The position numbers and the translations under genes were made by a program. The notes below the pieces were generated by a model. It did no database searches. It saw only the letters and a program-made list of their open reading frames with translations, and was not told the DNA's origin. From Pseudooceanicola sediminis (GTDB lineage: Bacteria; Pseudomonadota; Alphaproteobacteria; Rhodobacterales; Rhodobacteraceae): a stretch of 64,000 bases of DNA. The stretch's first letter is position 1, and each line of letters begins with the position of its first letter. The stretch is from contig NZ_QWJJ01000015.1 of assembly GCF_003575965.1 (NCBI RefSeq), forward strand, positions 1 to 64,000. Direction: 5' to 3'. Below are positions 8,216 through 16,398 of this stretch, one piece after another.

Positions 8216-8735
8216 TATGGCCGGCCCGGCGACAGGGCGCGCGCTGTTGGGGCAACAGGCGACCGGCAGGGCCGTGACCGGTCCTGATTTCGGTCCTGGG
8301 CGCAGGGCCGCCCGCTGCGATGTGCCCTTCTTCGGGATGCCGCGTCGGCGGACGGGCATGGCAAGGGGCATGTTCTGCAAGCGAGAAGGAATGATTGAGA
8401 AAGTCTTAATCGAATCTTAAGCAGTGATGAAGACACTCGACTCGTCAGGTTTTCCATGCAGACTTGGCCAACGCTGTCGGAAGGGAGGCCGTGCTGTCGC
8501 GTTCCCCGACCGAATATCCGTGAACCGCCAGGTTTGGCACTGCGGATGCGCTGCATGGTACTGGTTACGATTTTCCGGGGGAGAGCCCCCGAGCGGGAGT
8601 AAGGATGCGTCGGAGATGTTTCCGAAAGGCGGATGACGGCATGTGCAGCGGCGCAATGACCGCTGGTGGTGTCATTTTCGCCCCCGGCGTATCGCGATTG
8701 CATCGGGGCCGAACTGGCGTGGCCGGAGTGCGCCG
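8216..8735. other. 520-bp non-coding stretch upstream of the GGDEF-EAL gene
   Basis: No convincing gene is seen; short open frames here lack ribosome sites and family features. Two structures stand out. CTTAA-TCGAATC-TTAAG at 8405-8421 is an AT-rich imperfect operator-like palindrome. CGGGGG-AGAG-CCCCCG at 8576-8591 is a 6-bp GC stem with a 4-base loop about 145 bp before the start codon. Neither resembles a complete c-di-GMP riboswitch. Confidence 0.4.
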
Positions 8736-10541
8736 ATGATCCGTATCGACAATAGCGAACAGATCGAAAAACTGACCGGCAACCTGCCGGACCTTATGAA
8801 TGCGCTCAGCACCGCCGCGACGCTGGCCGAAACGGTGACGGGCGCGCGCACGATCGTGCTGCACCTGTGTTCGGGGTTGTTGCCCGATGTCGAAGTGACC
8901 GACTGCATTTCGGGCGACCCCGAGGACGTGGCGGCGCTGCGCAAGATGACCAACGCGCTGACCGACCGGTACGAGCCGCTGGGCCGCATGGCACGACAGG
9001 ACCCAGATGCGCAAAGCTATGCCGTCTGCCAACTGGGCGAAACGCAGACGCGGTCCGGGATCGGGCGGGCGCTGTTTCTGCGGACAGGCGAATGTATCGG
9101 CGCCGTCGGGATCGGCCTGCCGGAAAACGGCAGCGATGCCCCGCCGCCCGCATTGGATCAGGTGGCGGCGAATTTCGAATTTCTGCTGGATGGCTGGTGG
9201 GCGCGTTTCGCGCTGGAACAGGATCTGTCGGACAGCCGCAAACGAGCGCTGCGGCTGCAACGGATTTCCGAGACGGACCCGCTTACAGGGCTTGAGAACA
9301 CCTCGACCTTCGAGGGGAAGGTGCGCGAACGGCTGACCGATCCGGACCAGCCTTCGGCGTTCATCCTGATCGATATCGATCATTTCAAGATGGTGAACGA
9401 TCTGTACGGCCACCAGTTCGGGGACACCTACCTGAAGACCGTGTCAAAGGCGATCTACGATTCATTCCAGTCGGGGTCGGTCGTGGGGCGTCTGGGCGGG
9501 GACGAGTTCGGGGTGCTGACCGATCTGCCGAAGCTGGGGGACAGTTACCTGCGGTCGCTGTTGTCGCGCTGTCGCAACACGATCCTGCGCGCGACGGCGT
9601 ATCTGAACAAGCCAGAGCTGGGCCGGGTCAGCATCGGCGCGGCGCATTTCCCCGATCATTCGACGGAATATGAACACCTGTACCAGAAGGCCGACCTGGC
9701 GCTTTATGCCTCCAAGGCGTCGGGGCGGGGGATGGCGACTGTCTATAGCGAAGAGGTCGGCAACCGGTTCGATCAGTCGGAGCTGGCCAAGACGTTTCAG
9801 ACCGCCTGTCGTGCGGGGCAGGTGGTGCCGTATTTCCAGCCGATCATCGACCTGGCCACCGGCGAAGCCCGCGCTTTCGAGGTATTGTGCCGCTGGGAGA
9901 ACCCCCGCCACGGGGTGATCACCGCCGAGATGTTTTCAGCGATCTTCGAGGACCATAACCTTGCCACTTTGCTGACGCGGCACATGATCCAGAGCGCGTT
10001 GAAGTATTTCTCCGAAGGCCAGCGCAGTCTGAAAGTGCCCGCAAAGATGTCGTTGAACGTCACCTATTTCGACCTGATGGATCGGGAATTCGTGTTTGAT
10101 TTCCAGGCAGCCCTGTCGGATTTCAACGTCGATTGGTCCTCTATCATCATCGAGGTGCAGGAAACGGTCGTCATGGGGGAACAGAACGGCCAGGTGTTTC
10201 GGTCGCTGGAAGAGTTGCGGCGGCGCGGCGCGCAGATCGCGCTGGACGATTTCGGCACCGGGTATGGTGCGTTGCGGCATCTGAAGAACTGGCCGGTGGA
10301 TATCGTCAAGATCGACAAGTCGTTCGTGCGCGATCTGTGTACGGATTACCGGGACCGTGCCATCGTCAGTTCGATCATCCGCCTGGCCAAGGAACTTGGC
10401 TTCAGCGTCGTGGCGGAAGGGATCGAGACCCGCGACCAGTCAACGCATCTGGTCGCGATGGGATGTGAATTCGGTCAGGGATTTATCTATGGCCGTCCGC
10501 AGGGAACCATGGGGTTCGCAACGCGCCTGATGCGGGACTGA
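8736..10541 (+). CDS. GAF-GGDEF-EAL cyclic-di-GMP turnover protein
   Basis: This 601-residue cytoplasmic protein has an N-terminal GAF-like sensor (about 15-160), a GGDEF domain (about 175-345) with an intact RLGGDEFGVL loop, and an EAL domain (about 355-600). In the EAL domain the signature is FEVLCRW (EVL, Glu kept). The metal/catalytic set looks complete: LNVTYFD (Asn), IIEVQET (Glu), LDDFGTGYG, VKIDKSFV (Lys), AEGIET (Glu) and GQGFIYG (Gln). It could therefore both make and break c-di-GMP, with the GAF domain choosing. The ATG at 8736 follows GGAG at 8 bp. A longer reading from 8643 is Trp/Arg-rich and unlikely. The neighbouring kinase and receiver suggest a sensory cluster. Confidence 0.92.
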   Translation: MIRIDNSEQIEKLTGNLPDLMNALSTAATLAETVTGARTIVLHLCSGLLPDVEVTDCISGDPEDVAALRKMTNALTDRYEPLGRMARQDPDAQSYAVCQLGETQTRSGIGRALFLRTGECIGAVGIGLPENGSDAPPPALDQVAANFEFLLDGWWARFALEQDLSDSRKRALRLQRISETDPLTGLENTSTFEGKVRERLTDPDQPSAFILIDIDHFKMVNDLYGHQFGDTYLKTVSKAIYDSFQSGSVVGRLGGDEFGVLTDLPKLGDSYLRSLLSRCRNTILRATAYLNKPELGRVSIGAAHFPDHSTEYEHLYQKADLALYASKASGRGMATVYSEEVGNRFDQSELAKTFQTACRAGQVVPYFQPIIDLATGEARAFEVLCRWENPRHGVITAEMFSAIFEDHNLATLLTRHMIQSALKYFSEGQRSLKVPAKMSLNVTYFDLMDREFVFDFQAALSDFNVDWSSIIIEVQETVVMGEQNGQVFRSLEELRRRGAQIALDDFGTGYGALRHLKNWPVDIVKIDKSFVRDLCTDYRDRAIVSSIIRLAKELGFSVVAEGIETRDQSTHLVAMGCEFGQGFIYGRPQGTMGFATRLMRD

Positions 10542-10619
10542 GGCAGCCTGGCCGGGCCGTCTTGTCTTGCACCGCGTTCGAATGCGCCCGGTGACGATGA
10601 GCCCTGTGGCAACGTGGTG

Positions 10620-13205
10620 TCAGGCCGGGATATCGCCATTGCGCGCCGAGGCTGCAATCGCGCTGGCCATGTCGGCGACACTGACGGGCTTGCGCAGGAA
10701 CGTGCCCCTGGTCGATGGATCTATCCCCGGGGCCGGTGCTCCGAAACCCGACATGAATACGACGCTGATACCGGGCTGATACCGGCGCAACATGTCGGCA
10801 ACCTCGTATCCATCGTATTGCCCGGGCAGGTTGATATCGGTCACCAGCACGTCAAAGGGGGCCGTGTCGGTGGCGTTTTGCAGCAGGGTCGCAACCTGTG
10901 CGCCGCTTTCGCACATCTCGATTTCGGCCCCCAGGATCCTGAGGGATTCCGCCAGGATCTCGCCATAAAGGGGGTCATCTTCCACGACCAGCACCCGCAG
11001 GCCTGCCAGGCTGATGCCGATGCTTGTCAGCGTGGACGCGGCAGGCTGCACCGACCGGGCGTCCCTGGGGCCGATCCGGGGGGTGCTCTCATCGGTTTTG
11101 CTGCCGGCAGAGGGGCGGGAAGGGGCGTGGCGGTCGGGAATGCGGATGGCGTCTGACCGCTGGATCCGGTGCGGGTCGGGTCGGTCGGGCGCGTGCGCCG
11201 TGGGCAGCATAAGGCGGGCGGTGGTGCCATGACCCTCTTGTGAGGAGAGTTCGAAGTGCCCGCCGTTATCGTGCGCAAAGGCCAGCGACGTGGCCAGGCC
11301 GAGCCCGCCCTGGGTGTCCGAAGTGGTAAAGAACGGCTCGGTCGCGCGGGCGAGCACCTGCTCGGACATACCGGGGCCGTTGTCGATGATGGTGATGCAG
11401 GTGACCTGGGGGCGGTCCTCGATGCAGACGAGGATTCGGCCGTTGCGACGCCCCGAGGTGACGATGGCGTTGCGCGCATTGATCAACAGGTTCAGCAAGA
11501 CGGCATTCAGCGCGCCGGGGTCGCATTGCACCCAGAACGAAAGGGGGGGCAGTTCGCATTCCACCAGCAGCTCTGGTGGCATCAGCTTGCGCGACTGTTC
11601 GATTGCGTCGGCCACCGCGATCGTGACGTCAAAGACCGGCCCCGCGCTGGTCGCGACAAGGTGCGGGGTCGTGCCGTCGGTCATGGCATCCGTCAGGCCG
11701 ATGCCCTTTTCACAGGCCTTTCTGATGGCATTGAAATAGCGCCGTGTCATGTTGGGGTCATCACGCAGCAGACCGGCATCCGCCGACAGCCGGATCGCAC
11801 CGAAGATGTTGCGCATGTTGTGGGCCATGACTTCGGGTATCTGGCCCCGTGACATGGTCGGAGTGATTGTGCCCAGCGACAGTGCCGGGACCGCCCGGTC
11901 TGCGGTACGGTCCTGGACACTGACCACGAACAGGTCGCCGTCGTGCCCATCGGAAAGGGGCCGGGCCGAAAAGTGCAGGATCTGTTCGTTGCCAGCGGCA
12001 TCCAGGCAGCCGAGTTCGATCGCCTCTGGTGGGGCCTCGGTCCGTAGCCGCGCGTCGTTCTGCATCCGTGACATCGGATGCCGTGGGGGGGTGTTGTGTG
12101 CAGACAGGAAAAGGGCTGCGGGCCGTTCGGCAGGCCGCAGGACGCGCCGCGCGCCATCCAGCGTGTGGAAGGGCGTGTCATAGAGCCATGCGGCGGGCGA
12201 AGCGGCCTCTGATATGCGGGCAAGGTCGGCGGCACGCTGGTTGGCGAAACGGACTTCTCCGTGCTGATCCAGCAGGAAGACGGCTGTGTCCTGCCCATCG
12301 AGGACGCGGCGCAGCATCTGTTCATCCAGCCGGTCCGGGCGCAGGCGCGCCGGTGGCAACCGGAGGACGAGGACCACAGCACAGAGCAGCGTCAGCGCGA
12401 TGGTGATCAGGCCGAACTGGAAATGCGTCACATCCAGGGCGGTTTCCAAGCGGACCAGCGGCAATCGCCCGACCAGCAGGGGGAGGATGAGGACCAGCGG
12501 CAGCAGCCGTCGCGCCACCTGGCCAGAGGGGGCGAACAGACGCGCGACCCAACCCTTGCTTGCGTTGCCAAGGCAGAGGGCGACAAACATCGCTGCAAGG
12601 CACAGAAGGCCGGGCAGGCCGAGGGCAGGAACGATCGCGAGGGCCTGGCCGGCGGTGGGATCGAACACGACCCCCTGGATCATCGCAAAGCTCAGGATCA
12701 GACCGAGGCCAGACCCGGCGCGGCAGATCCGGCCCAGCCCCGTATCGAGCGGCGGCGTGGCGAGTGAAAGTGTCATCGCGCAGAAGGCGGCCAGCAGCAG
12801 GCCCAGTGTCTTTGCCATGGCCACACCTGGCAAGGTGGGGAGGGGGGCGGAGAGACCGGCCGCGCCGAGACCGAGATCGAGCCCGAGCCCCAACAGTGCG
12901 ACTGCGCCGGCAAGAGCGCCGAGGACGCCGCCGATCAGACGCCATTGTCGCCCGGTCGTGGTGGTGGTGGCCAAGATGATCGCCAACGCGGTCAGCACAA
13001 GGCTGGCGGCTGTCGTGGGGGGCATACCGGCGGAACCCGCAGGCGGGCCGGGCTGTAGCCCGATGCCTGTGCTCTGACCGCCGATCAGATATGTCAGCGC
13101 GACCACACCTGTGGCCAGCGCCAGGCCCGATGCCCAGGACCGCAACGGCAGGTCTGGTCCACCCTTTGCGCGGTGGGGCGCCATTGGTGCGTCATCACTG
13201 GACAT
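10620..13205 (-). CDS. Membrane hybrid histidine kinase with C-terminal receiver domain
   Basis: This is an 861-residue sensor. About eight hydrophobic helices (roughly 24-285) form an integral membrane module without a large periplasmic domain. A PAS-like segment (about 300-435) has LLDQHGEVRFANQRAADL. A dimerisation domain follows with the phospho-accepting His in VMAHNMRNIFGAI (His462), then an ATPase domain with LLINARNAI (N box), IIDNGPGM (G1) and GGLGLATS (G2). A Ser/Pro/Arg-rich linker leads to a receiver (about 735-850) with VVEDDPLYG and the acceptor Asp in VTDINLPG. The N-terminal position is open to MSSDDAP or M8. The minus-strand receiver gene lies just upstream with the same direction, which suggests a shared phosphorelay. 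Confidence 0.92.
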   Translation of the reverse strand: MSSDDAPMAPHRAKGGPDLPLRSWASGLALATGVVALTYLIGGQSTGIGLQPGPPAGSAGMPPTTAASLVLTALAIILATTTTTGRQWRLIGGVLGALAGAVALLGLGLDLGLGAAGLSAPLPTLPGVAMAKTLGLLLAAFCAMTLSLATPPLDTGLGRICRAGSGLGLILSFAMIQGVVFDPTAGQALAIVPALGLPGLLCLAAMFVALCLGNASKGWVARLFAPSGQVARRLLPLVLILPLLVGRLPLVRLETALDVTHFQFGLITIALTLLCAVVLVLRLPPARLRPDRLDEQMLRRVLDGQDTAVFLLDQHGEVRFANQRAADLARISEAASPAAWLYDTPFHTLDGARRVLRPAERPAALFLSAHNTPPRHPMSRMQNDARLRTEAPPEAIELGCLDAAGNEQILHFSARPLSDGHDGDLFVVSVQDRTADRAVPALSLGTITPTMSRGQIPEVMAHNMRNIFGAIRLSADAGLLRDDPNMTRRYFNAIRKACEKGIGLTDAMTDGTTPHLVATSAGPVFDVTIAVADAIEQSRKLMPPELLVECELPPLSFWVQCDPGALNAVLLNLLINARNAIVTSGRRNGRILVCIEDRPQVTCITIIDNGPGMSEQVLARATEPFFTTSDTQGGLGLATSLAFAHDNGGHFELSSQEGHGTTARLMLPTAHAPDRPDPHRIQRSDAIRIPDRHAPSRPSAGSKTDESTPRIGPRDARSVQPAASTLTSIGISLAGLRVLVVEDDPLYGEILAESLRILGAEIEMCESGAQVATLLQNATDTAPFDVLVTDINLPGQYDGYEVADMLRRYQPGISVVFMSGFGAPAPGIDPSTRGTFLRKPVSVADMASAIAASARNGDIPA

Positions 13206-13298
13206 TGGCGAAGTCTAACGATGTTTCTGCAAATCACACAGAAAATTTCGTGAAGATCACCGTGACAGGCAGTGCAGGGGGCGCGCTGCCCCAGGGCG

Positions 13299-13661
13299 TC
13301 AGTGCGCGAACTGGCGGATCAGACGTTCCAGATCCACCAGGCTGGCGGTTTTGGTGACCTTGGCCTGTGCCTGGCGCAGGCCCTGTTCGAACACGGCGGA
13401 TTCGATGATTTCGGAATTGCCGGTGATGATGATGACCGGGATGTCGGGATCGCAGGCCCGCACCGCATGTATCAGGGTGATCGCCCCGCCGCCGCGCATC
13501 AGAACGTCCAGGAACACGATATCATACTGGGTGGTGCGCAAGGTTGGAACGACCTCGCTGCCCTGCTGAACCCCCGTGACACGATGGCCGAGCGCGCGCA
13601 TCCCGTCGCAGAAGGCGGCAAGGTAGTCAGGATCGTCATCGGCGATGAGAATGCGTGCCAA
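13299..13661 (-). CDS. Stand-alone receiver-domain response regulator
   Basis: This 120-residue CheY/Spo0F-like protein consists only of a receiver: acidic pocket ADDDPDY (Asp8-Asp10), acceptor Asp52 in IVFLDVLMRGGG, Thr80 in VIIITGNS, and Lys104 in place of the usual Lys-Pro. Instead of Lys-Pro the loop reads VTKTAS, a small deviation. There is no output domain. It lies 93 bp upstream of the hybrid kinase on the same strand and is divergent from the CheB-CheR fusion, so it may shuttle phosphate between these proteins. Its target is unknown. Confidence 0.9.
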   Translation of the reverse strand: MARILIADDDPDYLAAFCDGMRALGHRVTGVQQGSEVVPTLRTTQYDIVFLDVLMRGGGAITLIHAVRACDPDIPVIIITGNSEIIESAVFEQGLRQAQAKVTKTASLVDLERLIRQFAH

Positions 13662-13751
13662 GTTGATCTCCTTGTCATTTCCCGGTTGGGTTGCGCTTTG
13701 TCCGTGCTACGCTGATGGCACGAATTGGTGACTGTAGGGGGTGCGATCACG

Positions 13752-16346
13752 ATGCAGACTAGCGGATCAGACAGCGAAGCGCGAGGGCAGGTGATGCCCG
13801 TGATTGCAATTGGCGCCTCTGCTGGCGGGCTTGAGCCGCTGGAGGAATTTTTCAGAAAGGCCCCCGATACGGCGGGCTGGAGCTTTGTCATCGTGCAGCA
13901 TCTGTCGCCGGATTACCGGTCGATGATGGACGAATTGCTGGGCCGCTGCACCAAGATGCGCATCGCACACATCCAGGACGGTATGGAGCTGACCCCGAAC
14001 ACCGTGTTCCTGAACCGCCCCAATACTGCCGTGACGCTGGAGGGAAGTACGCTGCGGGTGCGCTGCTATGATGCGGCGGAACCGGTGCCGCTGCTACCGA
14101 TCGACGTGCTGTTTCATTCCCTGTCCACGCGCTCGGTCGAGCATACGTTTGCCGTCATCCTGTCCGGTTCGGGGTCGGATGGCACGCGGGGCGCCAAGGC
14201 GTTTCACACGGCAGGCGGCAGTGTATTCGTTCAATCGCCCGAAGAGGCGACGTTTTCGTCGATGCCGAAATCGGCGTTGATGGCGGATGCCGTCGACAGG
14301 GTTCTGGTCGCGGCGGAAATTCCCGATGCGATCCGCGGGCTGCTGCACAAGGGCGGAAAGATCGCCACGTCGGAGGCCGTATTGTCCCAGGATTCCGCGC
14401 AGTCCATTCTGGAATTGCTGGAGCGGGTGCATCATGTCGATTTCTCGGCCTACAAGGCCCCCAATGTGTTGCGCCGCATTGAGCGTCGGCGGCACCTGCG
14501 CGGAATAGAGACCATCGAGGGGTACCGGGACCTGTTGAGCGGCAATCCCAACGCGCTGGATGAACTCTATCAGGACCTGCTGATCGGCGTGACCGAGTTT
14601 TACCGCGACCCGGATTCGATCCGGGTGTTGCGCACCAAGACGCTGGATGCTCTGGTGGCCCAATCGACCGAGGAAAGCTCTCTCAGGGTCTGGGTACCCG
14701 CCTGCGCCAGCGGCGAGGAAGCCTATACCATCGCCATCGAGTTGAGCGAGGCGTTGCGGGCGGCCGGTATCCAGCGCAAGTTCCGCATCATCGCGACGGA
14801 CGTGCACCGTCGGTCTATCGACCTCGCCTCGGCCGGGATCTTTCCCAGCTCGGCTGTGCAGAAGGTGCCGCCCGCGCTGTTGGAGCGTTATTTTGCCCGA
14901 CACCGCGACCAATACGTGATCGACCCGGTGCTGCGTCAAAAGATCGTCTTTTCGGTGCATGATGTCCTGAGCGACCCACCGTTCATGCAGTTGGATCTGA
15001 TTTCCTGCCGCAACCTGATGATCTACATGAATGACGATTCGCAAAACCGGATGATTTCGATGTTCCTGTTCGGCCTGCGCAAGGAGGGGTATCTGCTGCT
15101 GGGACCGTCCGAGAGCCTGGGGCGGTATGCGGATCAGTTCAACGTGATCAGCAGCCGCTGGCGGTTGTTTCAGAACGCATCCAGCAAGCGTGTTCTGGAT
15201 CGGTCGATCCTGTCCGGGACGATGCACGCCAGCAGTCGGATCGAGACCAATTTCCCCGAACAACAGATTCCTCCGCGCCGCCCCCTGCCCCCTGCGATGC
15301 TGACGGAACCGGTGCATCGCAGCGAACGCGACAACCTGATCCGTAGCTATGACGCCTTGTTGAAACGCTATGCGCCGTCGTCGATCCTGATCACGACGGA
15401 TGGGACGGTGCTGGCCTGGTTCGGCTCTGCCAGCGCCTATATCGACACCATGAACAACCTGGCCGAATGGACGGTCGAGGATATCGTGCACCCTGATCTG
15501 CATTTCACGATCAACGTCGGGATCGAGCGACTGCGGCAGGGCCAGACGGACAGTTATGCCCGCAGCATTGCGATCGACATGGCGAATGGCGAAAAGCAGA
15601 GGCTGACGATCAAGGTCGAGCCGCTTGAATTGCATTCCAAGTCGCGGTTCCTGCTGGTCGGGCTCAAGCGTGAGGATATCCCCGAGGATACCGCTGCCCC
15701 CGGCGCAGCCCAGGCGCGCACCGCCTTCGCGGGAGAGGACCATTCCCTGCTGTCGCGCAGAATACAGGAGCTGGAACGCGATTTGCGCCTGACCGAAGAG
15801 ACGCTTCAGCACGTCACGGAACGGTTGGAGGCAAGTGGCGAGGAGCTTCAGGCGTCGAACGAGGAGCTGCAGGCGTCCAACGAGGAACTGCAAGCATCGA
15901 ACGAGGAGTTGCAGAGTTCCAACGAGGAACTGCATGCGGTGAACGAGGAGCTTGTGTCGGTTTCCGCCGAGCATGAGCGCAAGATCGAACTGCTTTCGGA
16001 ACTGAACCGCGATACCGAGGTCATCCTGGATATTCTGCGGGTCGGAGTGATCGTGCTGGACGATCAGCTGCGGATCCGCCGGTTCAGCCATCTGATCGGG
16101 ACGACCTTTCAGCTGGAGGCGCACGATATCGACCGGACGCTGGGAGTCGTTGGCCCGCGTCCCGATTTCGTCGATCTGGCCACATTGGTGCGGGACGTGC
16201 TGGAAACCGGCGACGCGAGCAAAAGGGTAGGCGACTACGACGGATCGACGTTGGAAATCGGTGCCTTTCCCTTCGATCGCCAAACAGAGGACGTGGACCA
16301 GAAGGGCGTCGTGCTGTTGTTTTCCGGTACTGGCGTGTTCGAGTGA
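13752..16346 (+). CDS. CheB-CheR-PAS fusion (chemotaxis-like methylesterase/methyltransferase)
   Basis: The 864-residue protein joins a CheB methylesterase (about 15-195), a CheR methyltransferase (about 215-480), a PAS-like domain (about 525-640), a coiled coil (about 670-750) and a second PAS (about 755-864). The CheB triad is visible as Ser23 in GASAGG, His in VQHLSPDYR and Asp in GSGSDGTRGAK. CheR has ITEFYRD-like TEFYRD and ACASGEEAYTIA. No receiver precedes CheB, so it is not switched by CheA phosphorylation in the usual way. Many such fusions end in an HWE kinase; this one stops after PAS. ATG at 13752 follows TAGGGGG; a TTG 27 bp upstream is less likely. It is divergent from the receiver gene. 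Confidence 0.92.
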   Translation: MQTSGSDSEARGQVMPVIAIGASAGGLEPLEEFFRKAPDTAGWSFVIVQHLSPDYRSMMDELLGRCTKMRIAHIQDGMELTPNTVFLNRPNTAVTLEGSTLRVRCYDAAEPVPLLPIDVLFHSLSTRSVEHTFAVILSGSGSDGTRGAKAFHTAGGSVFVQSPEEATFSSMPKSALMADAVDRVLVAAEIPDAIRGLLHKGGKIATSEAVLSQDSAQSILELLERVHHVDFSAYKAPNVLRRIERRRHLRGIETIEGYRDLLSGNPNALDELYQDLLIGVTEFYRDPDSIRVLRTKTLDALVAQSTEESSLRVWVPACASGEEAYTIAIELSEALRAAGIQRKFRIIATDVHRRSIDLASAGIFPSSAVQKVPPALLERYFARHRDQYVIDPVLRQKIVFSVHDVLSDPPFMQLDLISCRNLMIYMNDDSQNRMISMFLFGLRKEGYLLLGPSESLGRYADQFNVISSRWRLFQNASSKRVLDRSILSGTMHASSRIETNFPEQQIPPRRPLPPAMLTEPVHRSERDNLIRSYDALLKRYAPSSILITTDGTVLAWFGSASAYIDTMNNLAEWTVEDIVHPDLHFTINVGIERLRQGQTDSYARSIAIDMANGEKQRLTIKVEPLELHSKSRFLLVGLKREDIPEDTAAPGAAQARTAFAGEDHSLLSRRIQELERDLRLTEETLQHVTERLEASGEELQASNEELQASNEELQASNEELQSSNEELHAVNEELVSVSAEHERKIELLSELNRDTEVILDILRVGVIVLDDQLRIRRFSHLIGTTFQLEAHDIDRTLGVVGPRPDFVDLATLVRDVLETGDASKRVGDYDGSTLEIGAFPFDRQTEDVDQKGVVLLFSGTGVFE
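15840..15954 (+). repeat. 21-bp in-frame repeat encoding a heptad coiled coil
   Basis: About 5.5 copies of a 21-bp unit encode the heptad E-L-Q-A-S-N-E within the CheB-CheR fusion. The pattern forms a rigid, probably dimeric helix linking the two PAS domains. It is common in this protein family. The copies vary at the third codon position, so it is old rather than newly expanded. Confidence 0.85.
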
Positions 16347-16398
16347 TTGCTGCGTGCGGCGCCGGGTGGGTCGGGGCCCGTCTGCCGCGCAATGATCG

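Noticed and set aside
8424-8636. Small 70-codon open frame upstream of the GGDEF-EAL gene
   Set aside because: No ribosome site, mixed Cys/Trp composition and no family pattern; likely random.
8526-8640. c-di-GMP riboswitch before the GGDEF-EAL gene
   Set aside because: The GEMM conserved segments and tetraloop-receptor pattern are not present; only a plain GC hairpin is seen.
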